From positions 1 to 64,000 of the forward strand of contig NZ_JANQOP010000099.1 of assembly GCF_028285745.1 (NCBI RefSeq): 64,000 nt of DNA, written 5' to 3'. A program made the translations under genes and the position numbers. Numbering within the stretch: position 1 is the first letter of the stretch; every line of letters begins with the position of its first letter. Below, piece by piece: positions 44,327-53,736 of this stretch. Below the pieces are notes generated by a model. That model worked only from the letters and a program-made list of their open reading frames with translations. It searched no databases and was not told the DNA's origin. This DNA comes from Acaryochloris sp. IP29b_bin.137 (GTDB lineage Bacteria > Cyanobacteriota > Cyanobacteriia > Thermosynechococcales > Thermosynechococcaceae).

Positions 44327-45520
44327 TTAATCCGGTAAGTCATATTGACTAACAATGCGCTTTGCGTACTCAGGCACGTGGGCATCTACCTTATCAGGGT
44401 AGTTACGCTTCACGTAGAGATAGTTACGGGTAAAGTGCGAATCAATCGAGAACCGCGCATATTCTAAACCTCGGGGGCCAATCTTGTCGATCACCACACC
44501 CATCAATTTGGCTGCCCACATGGGTAAAGTAACTCCTTTGTCATAGGCCGGGATGCTGTTTTGCACTGCCGCATGGCGATCGCCTTCAGACATCACAGGC
44601 TGAGTCTCCAGTTGATCCATCACCAAATCCAGCATCTCCTGCCCCGTCTCGTTACGAACCACCAGCCACTGCCAGCCAAAAGGAGAGCCCATATAGCCCA
44701 CCACTAGATCAGCTAGAGAGTTGGTGTAATCAAAACAGCTCATACACGAGGGAGCAAAAATATCCTTGAGCTTATTGGTCTTCAGGCCAAAGAAGGGTAC
44801 TGTCTCAATCGAGCCATCTTCATGCTTAAAGTGGATGCGGAAGTCCTGCATAAATTCGTAGTGGACCACCGTATCTGGAGATCGGCTAGTCGTTTCTAAA
44901 AAGGTTTGCAACCCCGCTCGATTCACATTGTCCACACAGGGTGTCCCCAGGACGTAGAGCTTCTCCAGCCCTAAACTATCTTGCACCGACCGTAGCGCTT
45001 GGGTTTGACATCCCACCCCAATCACACAGAGACGCTTCATCCCGGACTGTTCGATCTGCTCCAAGACCGAGAGATTGGGGGAGAGGGTCGGCTTGTTGAC
45101 CCGTGCTGCCAGCACTTCTTCCGGAGTCCGGGCGATAATCGGTTTGGGTTGAAACCGATCTTCATCCGTATTTTGAATACAAACGACCCCCTCGACTTTG
45201 CCCTGCTTCAGCATTTCCATACCGATGGTGCTGACAATCCCCGTCCATTGGGCACCGGGGATCGGCTCGACCTTGCGGGCCGTCATCATTTGAGTACTGA
45301 CCCCAAAATACCAATCGTCCTCATTATTCAAGTCACGGCTGCGGCCATGGGCTTTCTCTTCTAGCTCAGTCACCTGCTGATTGAGGAAGGCACAGGCTTC
45401 TTTGACGTAGTGAATATAGTAGGTATCACATAGCCCGCACTCACTACAGAGTTCTTTTGCTGGTCGGCGACTCGTAGATTTGAGGGCTTTGGCTTTTTTA
45501 TGGGGTTGTACCGCAGTCAT
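44327..45520 (-). CDS. bciB: Ferredoxin-dependent divinyl chlorophyllide 8-vinyl reductase
   Basis: The 397-aa protein belongs to the F420 hydrogenase/dehydrogenase beta-subunit family. It has an N-terminal Cys cluster (C25-x2-C28-x2-C31 in ELCSECGLC, and C43) and more cysteines in GVGCQTQALRSVQ and PSCMSCFDYTN for Fe-S centres, with FAD binding expected. BciB (Synechocystis Slr1923) reduces the 8-vinyl group in chlorophyll biosynthesis. Plant 7-hydroxymethyl chlorophyll a reductase is a relative and cannot be excluded by eye, but in a cyanobacterium BciB is the normal role. It leads an operon with DUF3611 and DUF1823-like genes, about 130 bases after the Rieske oxygenase gene. Confidence 0.85.
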   Translation of the reverse strand: MTAVQPHKKAKALKSTSRRPAKELCSECGLCDTYYIHYVKEACAFLNQQVTELEEKAHGRSRDLNNEDDWYFGVSTQMMTARKVEPIPGAQWTGIVSTIGMEMLKQGKVEGVVCIQNTDEDRFQPKPIIARTPEEVLAARVNKPTLSPNLSVLEQIEQSGMKRLCVIGVGCQTQALRSVQDSLGLEKLYVLGTPCVDNVNRAGLQTFLETTSRSPDTVVHYEFMQDFRIHFKHEDGSIETVPFFGLKTNKLKDIFAPSCMSCFDYTNSLADLVVGYMGSPFGWQWLVVRNETGQEMLDLVMDQLETQPVMSEGDRHAAVQNSIPAYDKGVTLPMWAAKLMGVVIDKIGPRGLEYARFSIDSHFTRNYLYVKRNYPDKVDAHVPEYAKRIVSQYDLPD

Positions 45521-45649
45521 AGTTAAGGTAGGGGTCAGTACCTTGCTTCAGGGGACTGAACTTAGGGGTTATTCAACATTCCGATTGTAAACAGTTTCGG
45601 GGTCGTGGCCAAAACCCCACTCTGTTTTTCTGCTATGGCTGGATAGCGG

Positions 45650-47191
45650 TCAATCGTTATGGGCATGATCAAACTCATAAACATAAAACAGGCGGCTGAA
45701 GCGCTGCAGTAAATAGCCACCTATGGCGAAGGTCACACTACAGAACACTAACTCCCAAAACTCTAGTGGGGGAGCCATTAAGAATAAAGAGGCATCTGGG
45801 TGAGTGAGCGCGTATAGAGCTTGCGATCGCGCATCCAGCATCACCGCCAACCCAAAACACACCACGGCGCTAATCCATGCCACCCTTTTTGTCTGCTGAA
45901 TACGCTTTAAGGCGGTACGGCACACTTGGCAATCTTTGGTGTGAGTCTGCCAAATATCGAACAGCTGTTCTTTATCTCGCTGAGGGGGAGGCAGTTGAGC
46001 ATCACACTGCCAGGGGATGCCCCCGCCTGCCCGAGTCTTGATCCATTGCCGCAGGGCAATCACCATCTTGTCTTGCGGATTAGGTGTATAAACGTTCTCT
46101 AACCAACTTCCCTGCTCTTGGTGCCCCATTCGTTGCTCTTGGTAGTGCAGGAATACTAAGTCTTGATGGAGGAACAACGGCGCTAAAACATGTCCTAACC
46201 ACACCGGCATCGGCCAAGCAAAGAAGCCAAATCCAGGCGGCGTTTTGCCGTCCTTATCTTTAACTAAGATCTGACAACCAATATGACGGCACCAACCCGG
46301 ACGCGTTGGGCTAGCATAGAGGGCCAGAATCATCTTCCCTCCGCCTTTGTAGGTTGATTCAGCCCGCATATGACACGGCGGCTGAAAGTCATGAATCGCT
46401 TGTTTGAGCATGCCGGATACGGGTTGGATATCATGGGCAAACCCTTCCTGTGTGGACATCTCACGCACAGTGTTCATGGTGAAATAGTTGGCATCCCGAT
46501 AGCGATTGCCCATAATGCCGTGATGAGAGACGGGGACATGGGCTGGGTCAGCAACATTTTCCATAAAGAAGTCCCAGCCATAGGGCAGATCCCGCACATA
46601 CCAGAACAGTTTAACGACTCGATCAGACCGTTCTTCTAGCTCAGGAATAAGCCGTGGAGATCGTTCCTGGCTCAGGGAATGCGATGTTTCGCTGGCATCA
46701 GGCCAGACCCAAATTAACCCTTGCTGAACTTGAGTCGGATATGCGATCGCACAAGATCGCGAATTGGCCCGATGCTGTTTAGCCGTCTCTAAATCGAAAC
46801 TTTGGGGAATATCTAAACAGTGCCCATCCGCATCAAATCGCCAGGCATGATACGCACACATCAAGGTGCCATCCACTTCGAGCCGCCCTTCCGATAGCGG
46901 CGCGAGGCGGTGAGGACAGCGATCTTCAAAACAGTGCCATTTTCCCTGCTGATCATGCCAAATCACCAGCTCTTTTCCCAACAATTGAATAGCGTGGGGA
47001 CTTTTCAGATCTAGAAAGTCAACCACCGCCACGGGATACCACTGTTGGGTCCATTGAAATTGCTCCGGTGCAGCGAGGGGAGGCTCTGCTGCTGCCTGGG
47101 GCGGTGTGGTCTCTACCGGTTGGGACGGGGTGGATTGTTCCTCAAGGAACAGTCGGTTTTGAGTCGTCACTGCCTTAACGATTGCGCTCAC
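45650..47191 (-). CDS. PaO/Tic55-like Rieske non-haem iron oxygenase
   Basis: The 513-aa protein starts with GTG. The Rieske cluster is bound by C92-x-H94 (DRCPHRLAPL) and C112-x2-H115 (MCAYHAWRF). The mononuclear iron site is in ENVADPAHVPVSHHG (Asp215, His218, His223). A CxxC (DCQVCRTAL) and two C-terminal helices follow, as in pheophorbide a oxygenase, PTC52 and Tic55. Relatives oxidise chlorophyll-like tetrapyrroles; cyanobacterial members such as the Lls1-like protein lack a firm function. Lying next to bciB supports a role in chlorophyll metabolism. The exact substrate is unknown. Confidence 0.85.
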   Translation of the reverse strand: MSAIVKAVTTQNRLFLEEQSTPSQPVETTPPQAAAEPPLAAPEQFQWTQQWYPVAVVDFLDLKSPHAIQLLGKELVIWHDQQGKWHCFEDRCPHRLAPLSEGRLEVDGTLMCAYHAWRFDADGHCLDIPQSFDLETAKQHRANSRSCAIAYPTQVQQGLIWVWPDASETSHSLSQERSPRLIPELEERSDRVVKLFWYVRDLPYGWDFFMENVADPAHVPVSHHGIMGNRYRDANYFTMNTVREMSTQEGFAHDIQPVSGMLKQAIHDFQPPCHMRAESTYKGGGKMILALYASPTRPGWCRHIGCQILVKDKDGKTPPGFGFFAWPMPVWLGHVLAPLFLHQDLVFLHYQEQRMGHQEQGSWLENVYTPNPQDKMVIALRQWIKTRAGGGIPWQCDAQLPPPQRDKEQLFDIWQTHTKDCQVCRTALKRIQQTKRVAWISAVVCFGLAVMLDARSQALYALTHPDASLFLMAPPLEFWELVFCSVTFAIGGYLLQRFSRLFYVYEFDHAHND

Positions 47192-47521
47192 AGATAGGGT
47201 GCATCTCCCCTAATATAATCCTCAACGTCCAACGGTTTAACCGATTCACGTTCAGCGCATCGGCTTCTCACACCAGGCCTTCACTTCACTGATGCAATGA
47301 CGCTAAAGGAAAAGGTCTGTGAACCTCTGTCTCTATTGAAACGTCAGTCTTTTAGATGATGTCCAGCATCTACCATCGTTTGACAAAAGGCCAAAGAATA
47401 AGAATTATAATCCCCAGAAGCTTTGACAAGAATCCGAGGAGCCCTGAACTCGATTTGTCTCCGGCTTGTTTAGACTCGCTTATTCTCTATTTCGTTGTCC
47501 ACCCTCAACCCTAAGTGACTC
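47192..47521. other. Intergenic region between divergent genes
   Basis: About 330 bases separating the Rieske oxygenase (minus) from the HpsJ-like gene (plus). It should carry both promoters; no gene, terminator or known RNA was found by reading it. Confidence 0.5.
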
Positions 47522-48331
47522 ATGACCGTCTCTGAGAACCGCCCTAACTTGCCGCCCTCATCCCGGGTTCTGACCTTGGTGGGTCTAATTTTAATTCTGA
47601 CTTTCTTTCTCGATTTTCTGGTTCGTTTAACCTCCCCACAACTCGCAAATGCAGAGATCCAATTGACCCTGCTGAATGATCTAATTGATCGAGGCGTGAT
47701 TCCGCTGATCGGCTTATCCCTGATTTATGCGGGCTTTTGGTTCCATTTATATACTAAGCCTCCTCTCTCTGCTGACTCCCACAACGGTAAAGAACTGCGA
47801 GCGGCATGGCAGGATCCCAAATTTTGGACGTTTGTCTTCGCTAGCCTGCTGGGACTGATGTTTTTGCTGATTATTCCGTTTCACTATGCCAAAACCGGAG
47901 AAGTGATCCAGAAGGCCTTAGATCAGGTCGAGTCTGAGTGGACCCGTAACAAAGCCACGATTGATCAACAGCTTAATCAGGTCAAATTGGAAGAGCAGGA
48001 ATGGCAATCTATCCTCAAGGATCCAACTCAGCTTGAGCAACGTTTGCAAAATCCACAATTACCGCCCCAGCAAAAGGCCGCACTCACTCAACTCAAAACG
48101 AATCCACAATTGCTGAAACAAAGTGCAGATGCTCGCATTAAGCAACTGCAGCAACAGCAAACCCAGGCTGCAGGGCAGTTAGCGGATGCGGAGAAACGCA
48201 AGTCTGAAGTCGTCAGCCGGGCAGAGGGAGAGCGATCCTTGACCCGTTTACGGGCAGGCATTAGAAGTATCTTGTTAGCTATCGCCTTTGCCAGTATCGG
48301 CTGGACTGGATTGCGCGACTCTTCCAACTAG
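47522..48331 (+). CDS. HpsJ-like membrane protein with coiled coil
   Basis: The 269-aa protein has two N-terminal helices (VLTLVGLILILTFFLDFLV and VIPLIGLSLIYAGFWFHLY), a third (FVFASLLGLMFLLIIPF), a long polar region with Gln- and Lys-rich coiled coil (about residues 138-235), and a final helix (SILLAIAFASIGWTGL). The layout resembles HpsJ-family proteins of hormogonium polysaccharide secretion. The call is from memory and moderate. It precedes murF by about 65 bases on the same strand. Confidence 0.6.
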   Translation: MTVSENRPNLPPSSRVLTLVGLILILTFFLDFLVRLTSPQLANAEIQLTLLNDLIDRGVIPLIGLSLIYAGFWFHLYTKPPLSADSHNGKELRAAWQDPKFWTFVFASLLGLMFLLIIPFHYAKTGEVIQKALDQVESEWTRNKATIDQQLNQVKLEEQEWQSILKDPTQLEQRLQNPQLPPQQKAALTQLKTNPQLLKQSADARIKQLQQQQTQAAGQLADAEKRKSEVVSRAEGERSLTRLRAGIRSILLAIAFASIGWTGLRDSSN

Positions 48332-48397
48332 GGCCAAAAGACGACTCGCAGGGTTTAGGAGATAATGACTAGCAGTCTTTAGAACGCATCCTTCCCC

Positions 48398-49744
48398 ATG
48401 ACCTTGCAGGCCCCCCTTGCCCAACTGATCGAGGTTTTATCTGCGCAGCCTCTCAATCTCCCTAGTGCATTGACGTCCCAACAAGTGCAAGGCGTTAATA
48501 CCGATACCCGCAGCCTAAAGCCAAACGAGATTTTTCTTGCCCTGTCTGGGGAGCAGTTTGATGGGCATCGGTTCGCCAAACAGGCCGTGCAGCAGGGGGC
48601 AATTGCAGCTATTGTCGATCACTCCATCGACGCGGCGATTCCGCAATTAGTGGTTCCCAATACCCTAGTCGCCTATCAACGCTTAGGACAGTGGTGGCGG
48701 CAGCAGTTTCAAATTCCCATCATTGCTATTACGGGATCTGTGGGCAAAACCACCACCAAAGAGCTGATTTCTGCGGTCCTCGGCACCGCCGGGTCCGTTC
48801 TTAAAACGGAAGCCAACTACAACAACGAAATTGGCGTGCCCAAAACATTACTGGGTCTAACCCCCGATCATGACTATGCCGTGGTCGAAATGGGGATGCG
48901 AGGCCCGGGGGAAATTGCTGAATTAGCCCAGATTGCCCAACCCACGATTGGCGTGATTACCAACGTGGGCACGGCTCATATTGGCCGCTTGGGCTCCAGG
49001 GAAGCGATTGCCAACGCCAAATGTGAACTACTGGCCCAGATGCCTTCAGATAGTTTTGCGATTCTCAACGCCGATAACCCCCTGCTGATTGAAACGGCCA
49101 AAACGGTGTGGCAGGGGGCTCAAGTCACCTATGGTCTCGAATCTGGCGATGTACGGGGACGGCTGGAGGCTCAAACCCTACAGGTCGAGGGAGATGTATT
49201 CCCACTCCCCCTGCCGGGTGCCCACAATGCGTTGAACTATTTAGCGGCCCTTGCGATCGCACGTCATCTCAACCTCGATCTGGCACCTCTACGACAAGGC
49301 ATCTCTCTTCAACTCCCGTCAGGTCGGGCTCGAAAACTCACCCTGCCCAACGATGTGGTGATTTTAGATGAAACGTATAATGCCGGACTGGAATCGATGC
49401 AGGCCGCGCTACATTTACTGGCCCAAACACCAGGCCAGCGTCGCATTGCAGTACTGGGTCCGATGAAAGAATTAGGAGACTATGCCCCCGAACTCCATCG
49501 CCAAGTGGGCAACCTTGTACAAACACTCAATATCGATCAGCTCTTGATCCTCGATCAAGGGCCGGAAGGAACTGCCTTAGCAGCGGGAACAACCACTGTC
49601 CCCACTGAGCAGTTCGGTGAGCATCAAGCCCTGATGGACTATCTTGATCAGCATATTCAGCCCGGCGATTGTCTGCTGTGCAAAGCGTCTCACTCAGTTG
49701 GCCTCGAGCGGATTGTCGACCATCTCACCCAAGCCAAGGCTTAG
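48398..49744 (+). CDS. murF: UDP-N-acetylmuramoyl-tripeptide--D-alanyl-D-alanine ligase
   Basis: The 448-aa Mur ligase adds D-Ala-D-Ala to the UDP-MurNAc-tripeptide in peptidoglycan synthesis. Seen: the N-terminal VNTDTRSLKPNEIFLALSG, the ATP loop ITGSVGKTTTKELISAVL, the NYNNEIGVPKTLL motif, EMGMRGPGEI, and DETYNAGLESMQAAL, specific to MurF. Length fits (about 450). Convergent with rph, four bases apart. Confidence 0.96.
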   Translation: MTLQAPLAQLIEVLSAQPLNLPSALTSQQVQGVNTDTRSLKPNEIFLALSGEQFDGHRFAKQAVQQGAIAAIVDHSIDAAIPQLVVPNTLVAYQRLGQWWRQQFQIPIIAITGSVGKTTTKELISAVLGTAGSVLKTEANYNNEIGVPKTLLGLTPDHDYAVVEMGMRGPGEIAELAQIAQPTIGVITNVGTAHIGRLGSREAIANAKCELLAQMPSDSFAILNADNPLLIETAKTVWQGAQVTYGLESGDVRGRLEAQTLQVEGDVFPLPLPGAHNALNYLAALAIARHLNLDLAPLRQGISLQLPSGRARKLTLPNDVVILDETYNAGLESMQAALHLLAQTPGQRRIAVLGPMKELGDYAPELHRQVGNLVQTLNIDQLLILDQGPEGTALAAGTTTVPTEQFGEHQALMDYLDQHIQPGDCLLCKASHSVGLERIVDHLTQAKA

Positions 49745-49748
49745 TCTG

Positions 49749-50468
49749 TTACGAGCCTAACGCTTGGCGTTGCGCCGTAATCAGCTTCTGAATGCCAATT
49801 TCGGCGAGATCGAGCATTTGATTGAGCTGCGGTCGGGGTAATGTGCCTTCTTCGGCAGTACCTTGCACTTCCAGGAGTTCTAATTGCTCTGTTGCCACCA
49901 CGTTCAAATCCACAGCAGCACCCACATCTTCTGGGTAATTCAGATCCAAAAATGCTTGCCCTTCCAATAACCCCACGGATACAGCTGCTACATGGTGACG
50001 AATGGGAGAGTGCTCTAGCTCGCCCTTGCTGACCAACTGATTGACCGCATCCACCAAAGCAACAAAACCGCCCGTAATGGACGTGGTCCGTGTTCCTGCG
50101 TCGGCTTGTAAGACATCCGCATCCACTACCAAGGTGCGCTCTCCCAGGGCTTGCAAATCGAGCGCTGCCCGCAAGCTTCGACCAATCAACCGCTGAATTT
50201 CTTGCGTACGGCCCGATAATTTCATCAGTTCTCGGCGCTGCCGTTCGGGGGTGGCCCCGGGCAGCATCCGATATTCTGCGGTTAGCCAGCCTTGTCCAGT
50301 CTCTTCTAGAAACTTGGGCACACCGGGTTGCACCGAAACGGTGCAGAGTACTTTTGTCTGTCCACATTCTGCTAGTACCGATCCCGCCGCAAAGCGGGTA
50401 TACTCTCGGTGAAAGTGGATAGGACGAAGCTGATCCGGTTGACGGCCATCAGGACGTTGCCAAGTCAT
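49749..50468 (-). CDS. rph: Ribonuclease PH
   Basis: The 239-aa phosphorolytic 3'-5' exoribonuclease trims tRNA precursor ends. Typical sequences: [17 protein letters not shown] at the N-terminus, [54 protein letters not shown] and [18 protein letters not shown]. All active-site Arg and Asp positions seem intact. It ends four bases from the murF stop on the opposite strand. Confidence 0.97.
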   Translation of the reverse strand: MTWQRPDGRQPDQLRPIHFHREYTRFAAGSVLAECGQTKVLCTVSVQPGVPKFLEETGQGWLTAEYRMLPGATPERQRRELMKLSGRTQEIQRLIGRSLRAALDLQALGERTLVVDADVLQADAGTRTTSITGGFVALVDAVNQLVSKGELEHSPIRHHVAAVSVGLLEGQAFLDLNYPEDVGAAVDLNVVATEQLELLEVQGTAEEGTLPRPQLNQMLDLAEIGIQKLITAQRQALGS

Positions 50469-50692
50469 GTATGCTAATTCTCAACGACAGTGGGATGGGC
50501 ATCTGCCCCTTACGGTGCGGCCAAACCTCAACCAGCATACTCTACATTGCCCCCTCAAGATTCCGGCTGAGATCAAGGATTCTTTCAAAACTTAATACTT
50601 CTGGTTAAATTGTTGACGGATTCCATAGATATGGTGTTGACTATGGGGGAAAGTTACAGGTGAACGCTACATCTGTTGTTAGCATCTAAACT

Positions 50693-51229
50693 ATGGTCGC
50701 TCAGCTAGACACTCCTCCCCGCCCAGTCGATTCTCCAGCACGCCACATTATCGAAGGCTTGGTTCAAATCTTTACCGCTCCGCATCGCAGTTTTTTTACC
50801 TCGGTAATGGCACAAGCGCTACGGGAAGCTGGGCAAGGAACGCGAGTTCTTGTCGTCCAATTTTTGAAAGGGGGCATCAATATGGGCCACCACCACCCCA
50901 TGCATCTCTGTCAACACTTGGACTGGTATCGCTGTAATCTACCTCGCTGCATCGATACCCCAGAGCTAGAAACAGACGAAATGCAGGCCATGCAGGATCT
51001 GTGGCAGCATACCCAAACTGCGATCGCACAGGGAGATTACTCCCTCGTGATTTTAGATGAACTCAGTTTGGCGCTTCATCTCGATCTGATCCCTGAAGCC
51101 GAAGTCTTATCACTGATTCAACAACGCCCTCGGCATATTGATATGATTTTGACGGGGCCGAATATGCCCTCATCGCTAATGGATGTTGCTGACCAAATTA
51201 CTGAGCTGCGACGTACGGTTTGTCCCTAG
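50693..51229 (+). CDS. CobO-like P-loop-fold protein lacking Walker A
   Basis: The 178-aa protein resembles corrinoid adenosyltransferase CobO/BtuR in length and layout (VLVVQFLKGG strand, Walker B-like VILDEL at 119-124, GPNMPSSLMDVADQITEL end). But where CobO has the ATP loop GxGKGKTT it has TAPHRSFF (28-35), with no glycine-lysine core. It should not bind ATP in the usual way, so corrinoid adenosylation is doubtful. It overlaps the upstream-extended frame of dcd by position and is followed by dcd after 16 bases, suggesting one transcript. Confidence 0.75.
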   Translation: MVAQLDTPPRPVDSPARHIIEGLVQIFTAPHRSFFTSVMAQALREAGQGTRVLVVQFLKGGINMGHHHPMHLCQHLDWYRCNLPRCIDTPELETDEMQAMQDLWQHTQTAIAQGDYSLVILDELSLALHLDLIPEAEVLSLIQQRPRHIDMILTGPNMPSSLMDVADQITELRRTVCP

Positions 51230-51245
51230 CGCTCAAGAGGTTTCT

Positions 51246-51842
51246 GTGATCAAAAATGATGCTTGGATAACCCAAATGGCGAATCAAGGGATGATTCATC
51301 CTTTTGAGCCCCATTTAGTGCGGGAAATCGAGGGCAGTACCGGTCTCCCGCACCGCGTGATTAGCTATGGCTTGTCTTCCTACGGTTACGATTTACGCCT
51401 GAGTGCCAAGGAGTTTCGGGTCTTTCGCCATATCCCTGGCACCATTGTGGATCCCAAACAGTTCAATCCCGCCAATCTGGAGCCTGCAGATTTACATGAG
51501 GATGAGAATGGCAGCTACTTTATTTTGCCAGCCCACTCTTATGGTCTGGGCGTCGCTTTAGAGCGCTTGGCCGTGCCCGAGAATGTCACGGTTATTTGTA
51601 TTGGCAAAAGCACCTATGCCCGCATTGGCCTGATTGCCAATTTGACTCCAGCTGAGGCTGGCTGGCGGGGCCATTTAACCCTAGAATTTTCCAACTCCTC
51701 TAGCGCTGACTGCCGCATTTACGCCAACGAGGGGATTGTCCAACTCCTTTTCTTCGAAGGCGAGCCCTGCACGGTGAGTTATGAAACCCGCCAGGGTAAA
51801 TATCAAGACCAAGATGAGCAAGTGACGCTGGCAAGGCTTTAA
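51246..51842 (+). CDS. dcd: dCTP deaminase
   Basis: The protein is 198 aa from the GTG at 51246, preceded by AGAGG. An upstream ATG at 51183 overlaps the preceding gene and adds non-family residues. Catalyses dCTP to dUTP (or with diphosphatase activity to dUMP). Motifs: SYGLSSYGYDLRLS, ALERLAVPENVTVICIGKST, YARIGLIANLTPAEAGWRG and LEFSNSS with the catalytic Glu region, and GIVQLLFFEG. Length matches the trimeric family. Confidence 0.94.
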   Translation: MIKNDAWITQMANQGMIHPFEPHLVREIEGSTGLPHRVISYGLSSYGYDLRLSAKEFRVFRHIPGTIVDPKQFNPANLEPADLHEDENGSYFILPAHSYGLGVALERLAVPENVTVICIGKSTYARIGLIANLTPAEAGWRGHLTLEFSNSSSADCRIYANEGIVQLLFFEGEPCTVSYETRQGKYQDQDEQVTLARL

Positions 51843-51849
51843 ACCCGAG

Positions 51850-52704
51850 CTAACGGCGAATCCAGCCGTTGATGGTAAAGCGGCTGTCCGCAAAATCTTG
51901 AGACGGACAGCTCACGGGCAATACTTCATGCATATAGCGGCTAAGGAAAAAGACGATGCTGTTATTGCGGGGATCAACGGTTTGAAAGGAGTCAGCAGCA
52001 ACATAAAAGTTATTCTCAATCTTACTGTCGTAGACCCGTAATTCTCCCCCTGAGAACGGCTTAGGCTCCTTGTAGAAGTAATAGACGTAGGTCAGCTCCC
52101 GAGTCGCGGTGTCTGGACTGCCGTTATCATTGTGCAGCTTATAAAAGTTGCCATCATTGTGGGACGTGAGCTGAGTCTCAATCTCGGAAGGCTTAAAGCT
52201 AGGAAGCTTGAGCTGTGTTAGTACCTTGGGCAAGACCTGCTCAATTCGCTCCATCACCCGATCCGCCAATCCATCTAAATCGGGCAGAATCATGGATTGG
52301 CGATAGTCAGGGGTATCGGTTGTAGTTTGGGTAGGCATAAACAAGACTTCTTGCTGAATCGCGGCTTGTAACAACGCCTGATGTTCAGCAGCCGTCAAAA
52401 ACTGATCCATCTGCACATAGGGAGATGGAATGACCTCTGGCGTTGGGGCTGGATCTAGGGCTGATTGAATATACATCGGCGGTTCAGTCACTAAACCCAC
52501 TAAATGCTCACTGGAAAAACAGAGGCCAGCATGACCTGCCTGCAACGGAATTTGAAACAGCTCTGGGGGCCGTGGCCGTTGTGAGGATGGCAGAACTGCC
52601 TGGAATAACCGCTGCAAAAGCGGATCACTGGACTGGAGATAGACGGTTTGATGATGTCCCCCCTGGAGGAGCAGTTCAACTTTGACAGTGGGAGGTGGGG
52701 TCAT
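51850..52704 (-). CDS. 2-oxoglutarate-Fe(II) dioxygenase
   Basis: The protein is about 284 aa. The ATG at 52704 is chosen because an upstream in-frame start (52791) would lie inside the cobK coding region. The C-terminal prolyl-4-hydroxylase-like domain has the iron triad His-x-Asp in YKLHNDNGS and a distal His in SRYMHEVLPV, and the 2OG-binding Arg in SRFTINGWIRR. The N-terminal 110 residues are less conserved and include PLQAGHAGLCFSSEHL. Substrate is unknown; relatives hydroxylate proteins or small molecules. Confidence 0.85.
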   Translation of the reverse strand: MTPPPTVKVELLLQGGHHQTVYLQSSDPLLQRLFQAVLPSSQRPRPPELFQIPLQAGHAGLCFSSEHLVGLVTEPPMYIQSALDPAPTPEVIPSPYVQMDQFLTAAEHQALLQAAIQQEVLFMPTQTTTDTPDYRQSMILPDLDGLADRVMERIEQVLPKVLTQLKLPSFKPSEIETQLTSHNDGNFYKLHNDNGSPDTATRELTYVYYFYKEPKPFSGGELRVYDSKIENNFYVAADSFQTVDPRNNSIVFFLSRYMHEVLPVSCPSQDFADSRFTINGWIRR

Positions 52705-52763
52705 AGCTGCAATGTATGGTTGACGGCAACCCAACGCAGATGTGGGGTGTAAAGGTTCTATCC

Positions 52764-53549
52764 CTATTTTGGGTTGAGGGCAGCCTGGCAAAACTGCACA
52801 GCAGTGTTTAAATCACTGGTTTGTTGCGGATAAGTCAGCGAGGGACGCTTAATCATAATCAAGGTTACCCCCAAGGCTTGAGCGACTTGACGCTTGATGT
52901 CTTCTCCTCCTGGCTGACCTGATGCTTTAGCGACGACAACGGAAATTTGCCACTGCTCCCACAGTGCTTTTTCCAGGTCAAAGGAAATTGGAGGGCGCAG
53001 CGCAAGGATGCGATCACAACTAAATCCTGCCTTTTCGGCAGCTTGGATCGCTTGCACTTGGGGTAGGACCCGAGCAAATAAAGTACTGTGCTGATGCCAC
53101 TGGATAAAGTGACGTAATGCCCTACTTCCAATGGTCAACAGCACCCGCTGATTGAGTAAATAATCCTGCTCAAATAAAGACGATAAATCACTGATTTCAA
53201 TCGGGCCATCTTGGTTGGCAGCTGAGGGGTGGCAGGTGGGTGAGCGTTCAAATCGAAGATAAGGAAGCTTGAATTGGACCGCTGCCCCCATGGCCAGACG
53301 CGAGATTTCTGTGGCATAAGGATGGGATGCGTCAAGAATGGCCGCAATATGATGGTTATAGATAAACGGCTCAATCGTATTGTCCGCTAACGCTTCAGTC
53401 CGAATCTGCAGCCAAGGAGAGGGCGGATAAAGTCCCTGTGCTGATTTGGTAACAACAGTGACCAGACAAGGCAATTGGCTGTTCCGTAAACAGCATGCTA
53501 AATCAACACTTTCTGTCGTTCCCCCTATTAACCAAATCTGATGGAGCAT
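52764..53549 (-). CDS. cobK: Precorrin-6A reductase CobK/CbiJ
   Basis: The 261-aa enzyme reduces precorrin-6A (or cobalt-precorrin-6A) in corrin-ring synthesis. Seen: IWLIGGTTESVDLACCLR (nucleotide-binding start), AAILDASHPYATEISR, YLRFERS, LTIGSRALRHF and ILALRPPISFDLEKAL. The pattern of an N-terminal GGT/S-E and DASHPYA is characteristic of CobK/CbiJ. It is separate from cobD and the CobO-like gene. Confidence 0.92.
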   Translation of the reverse strand: MLHQIWLIGGTTESVDLACCLRNSQLPCLVTVVTKSAQGLYPPSPWLQIRTEALADNTIEPFIYNHHIAAILDASHPYATEISRLAMGAAVQFKLPYLRFERSPTCHPSAANQDGPIEISDLSSLFEQDYLLNQRVLLTIGSRALRHFIQWHQHSTLFARVLPQVQAIQAAEKAGFSCDRILALRPPISFDLEKALWEQWQISVVVAKASGQPGGEDIKRQVAQALGVTLIMIKRPSLTYPQQTSDLNTAVQFCQAALNPK

Positions 53550-53736
53550 GATTGAACAAGCTAAATTTGCAGTATGGATCTCAACATATACCGAGGCAAA
53601 CCCCTGAGAAAGTGCGGTTCATATGAAAGCATTAGTCAATATGCAATTTTGTGGGGTTTTACTGGGCATCCTAATAAATAAGAACCAATTCGTTCTACCT
53701 CAAGGGGGGACCTAAGTTTAGGTTGCGAGGTTGTCG

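Noticed and set aside
44327-45520. 7-hydroxymethyl chlorophyll a reductase or F420-reducing hydrogenase subunit
   Set aside because: Both are relatives by sequence, but in a cyanobacterium BciB is the established role for this protein type, and no hydrogenase genes are near.
50693-51229. Simple call of cobO (corrinoid adenosyltransferase)
   Set aside because: The Walker A ATP loop is missing, so the enzyme function cannot be assumed.
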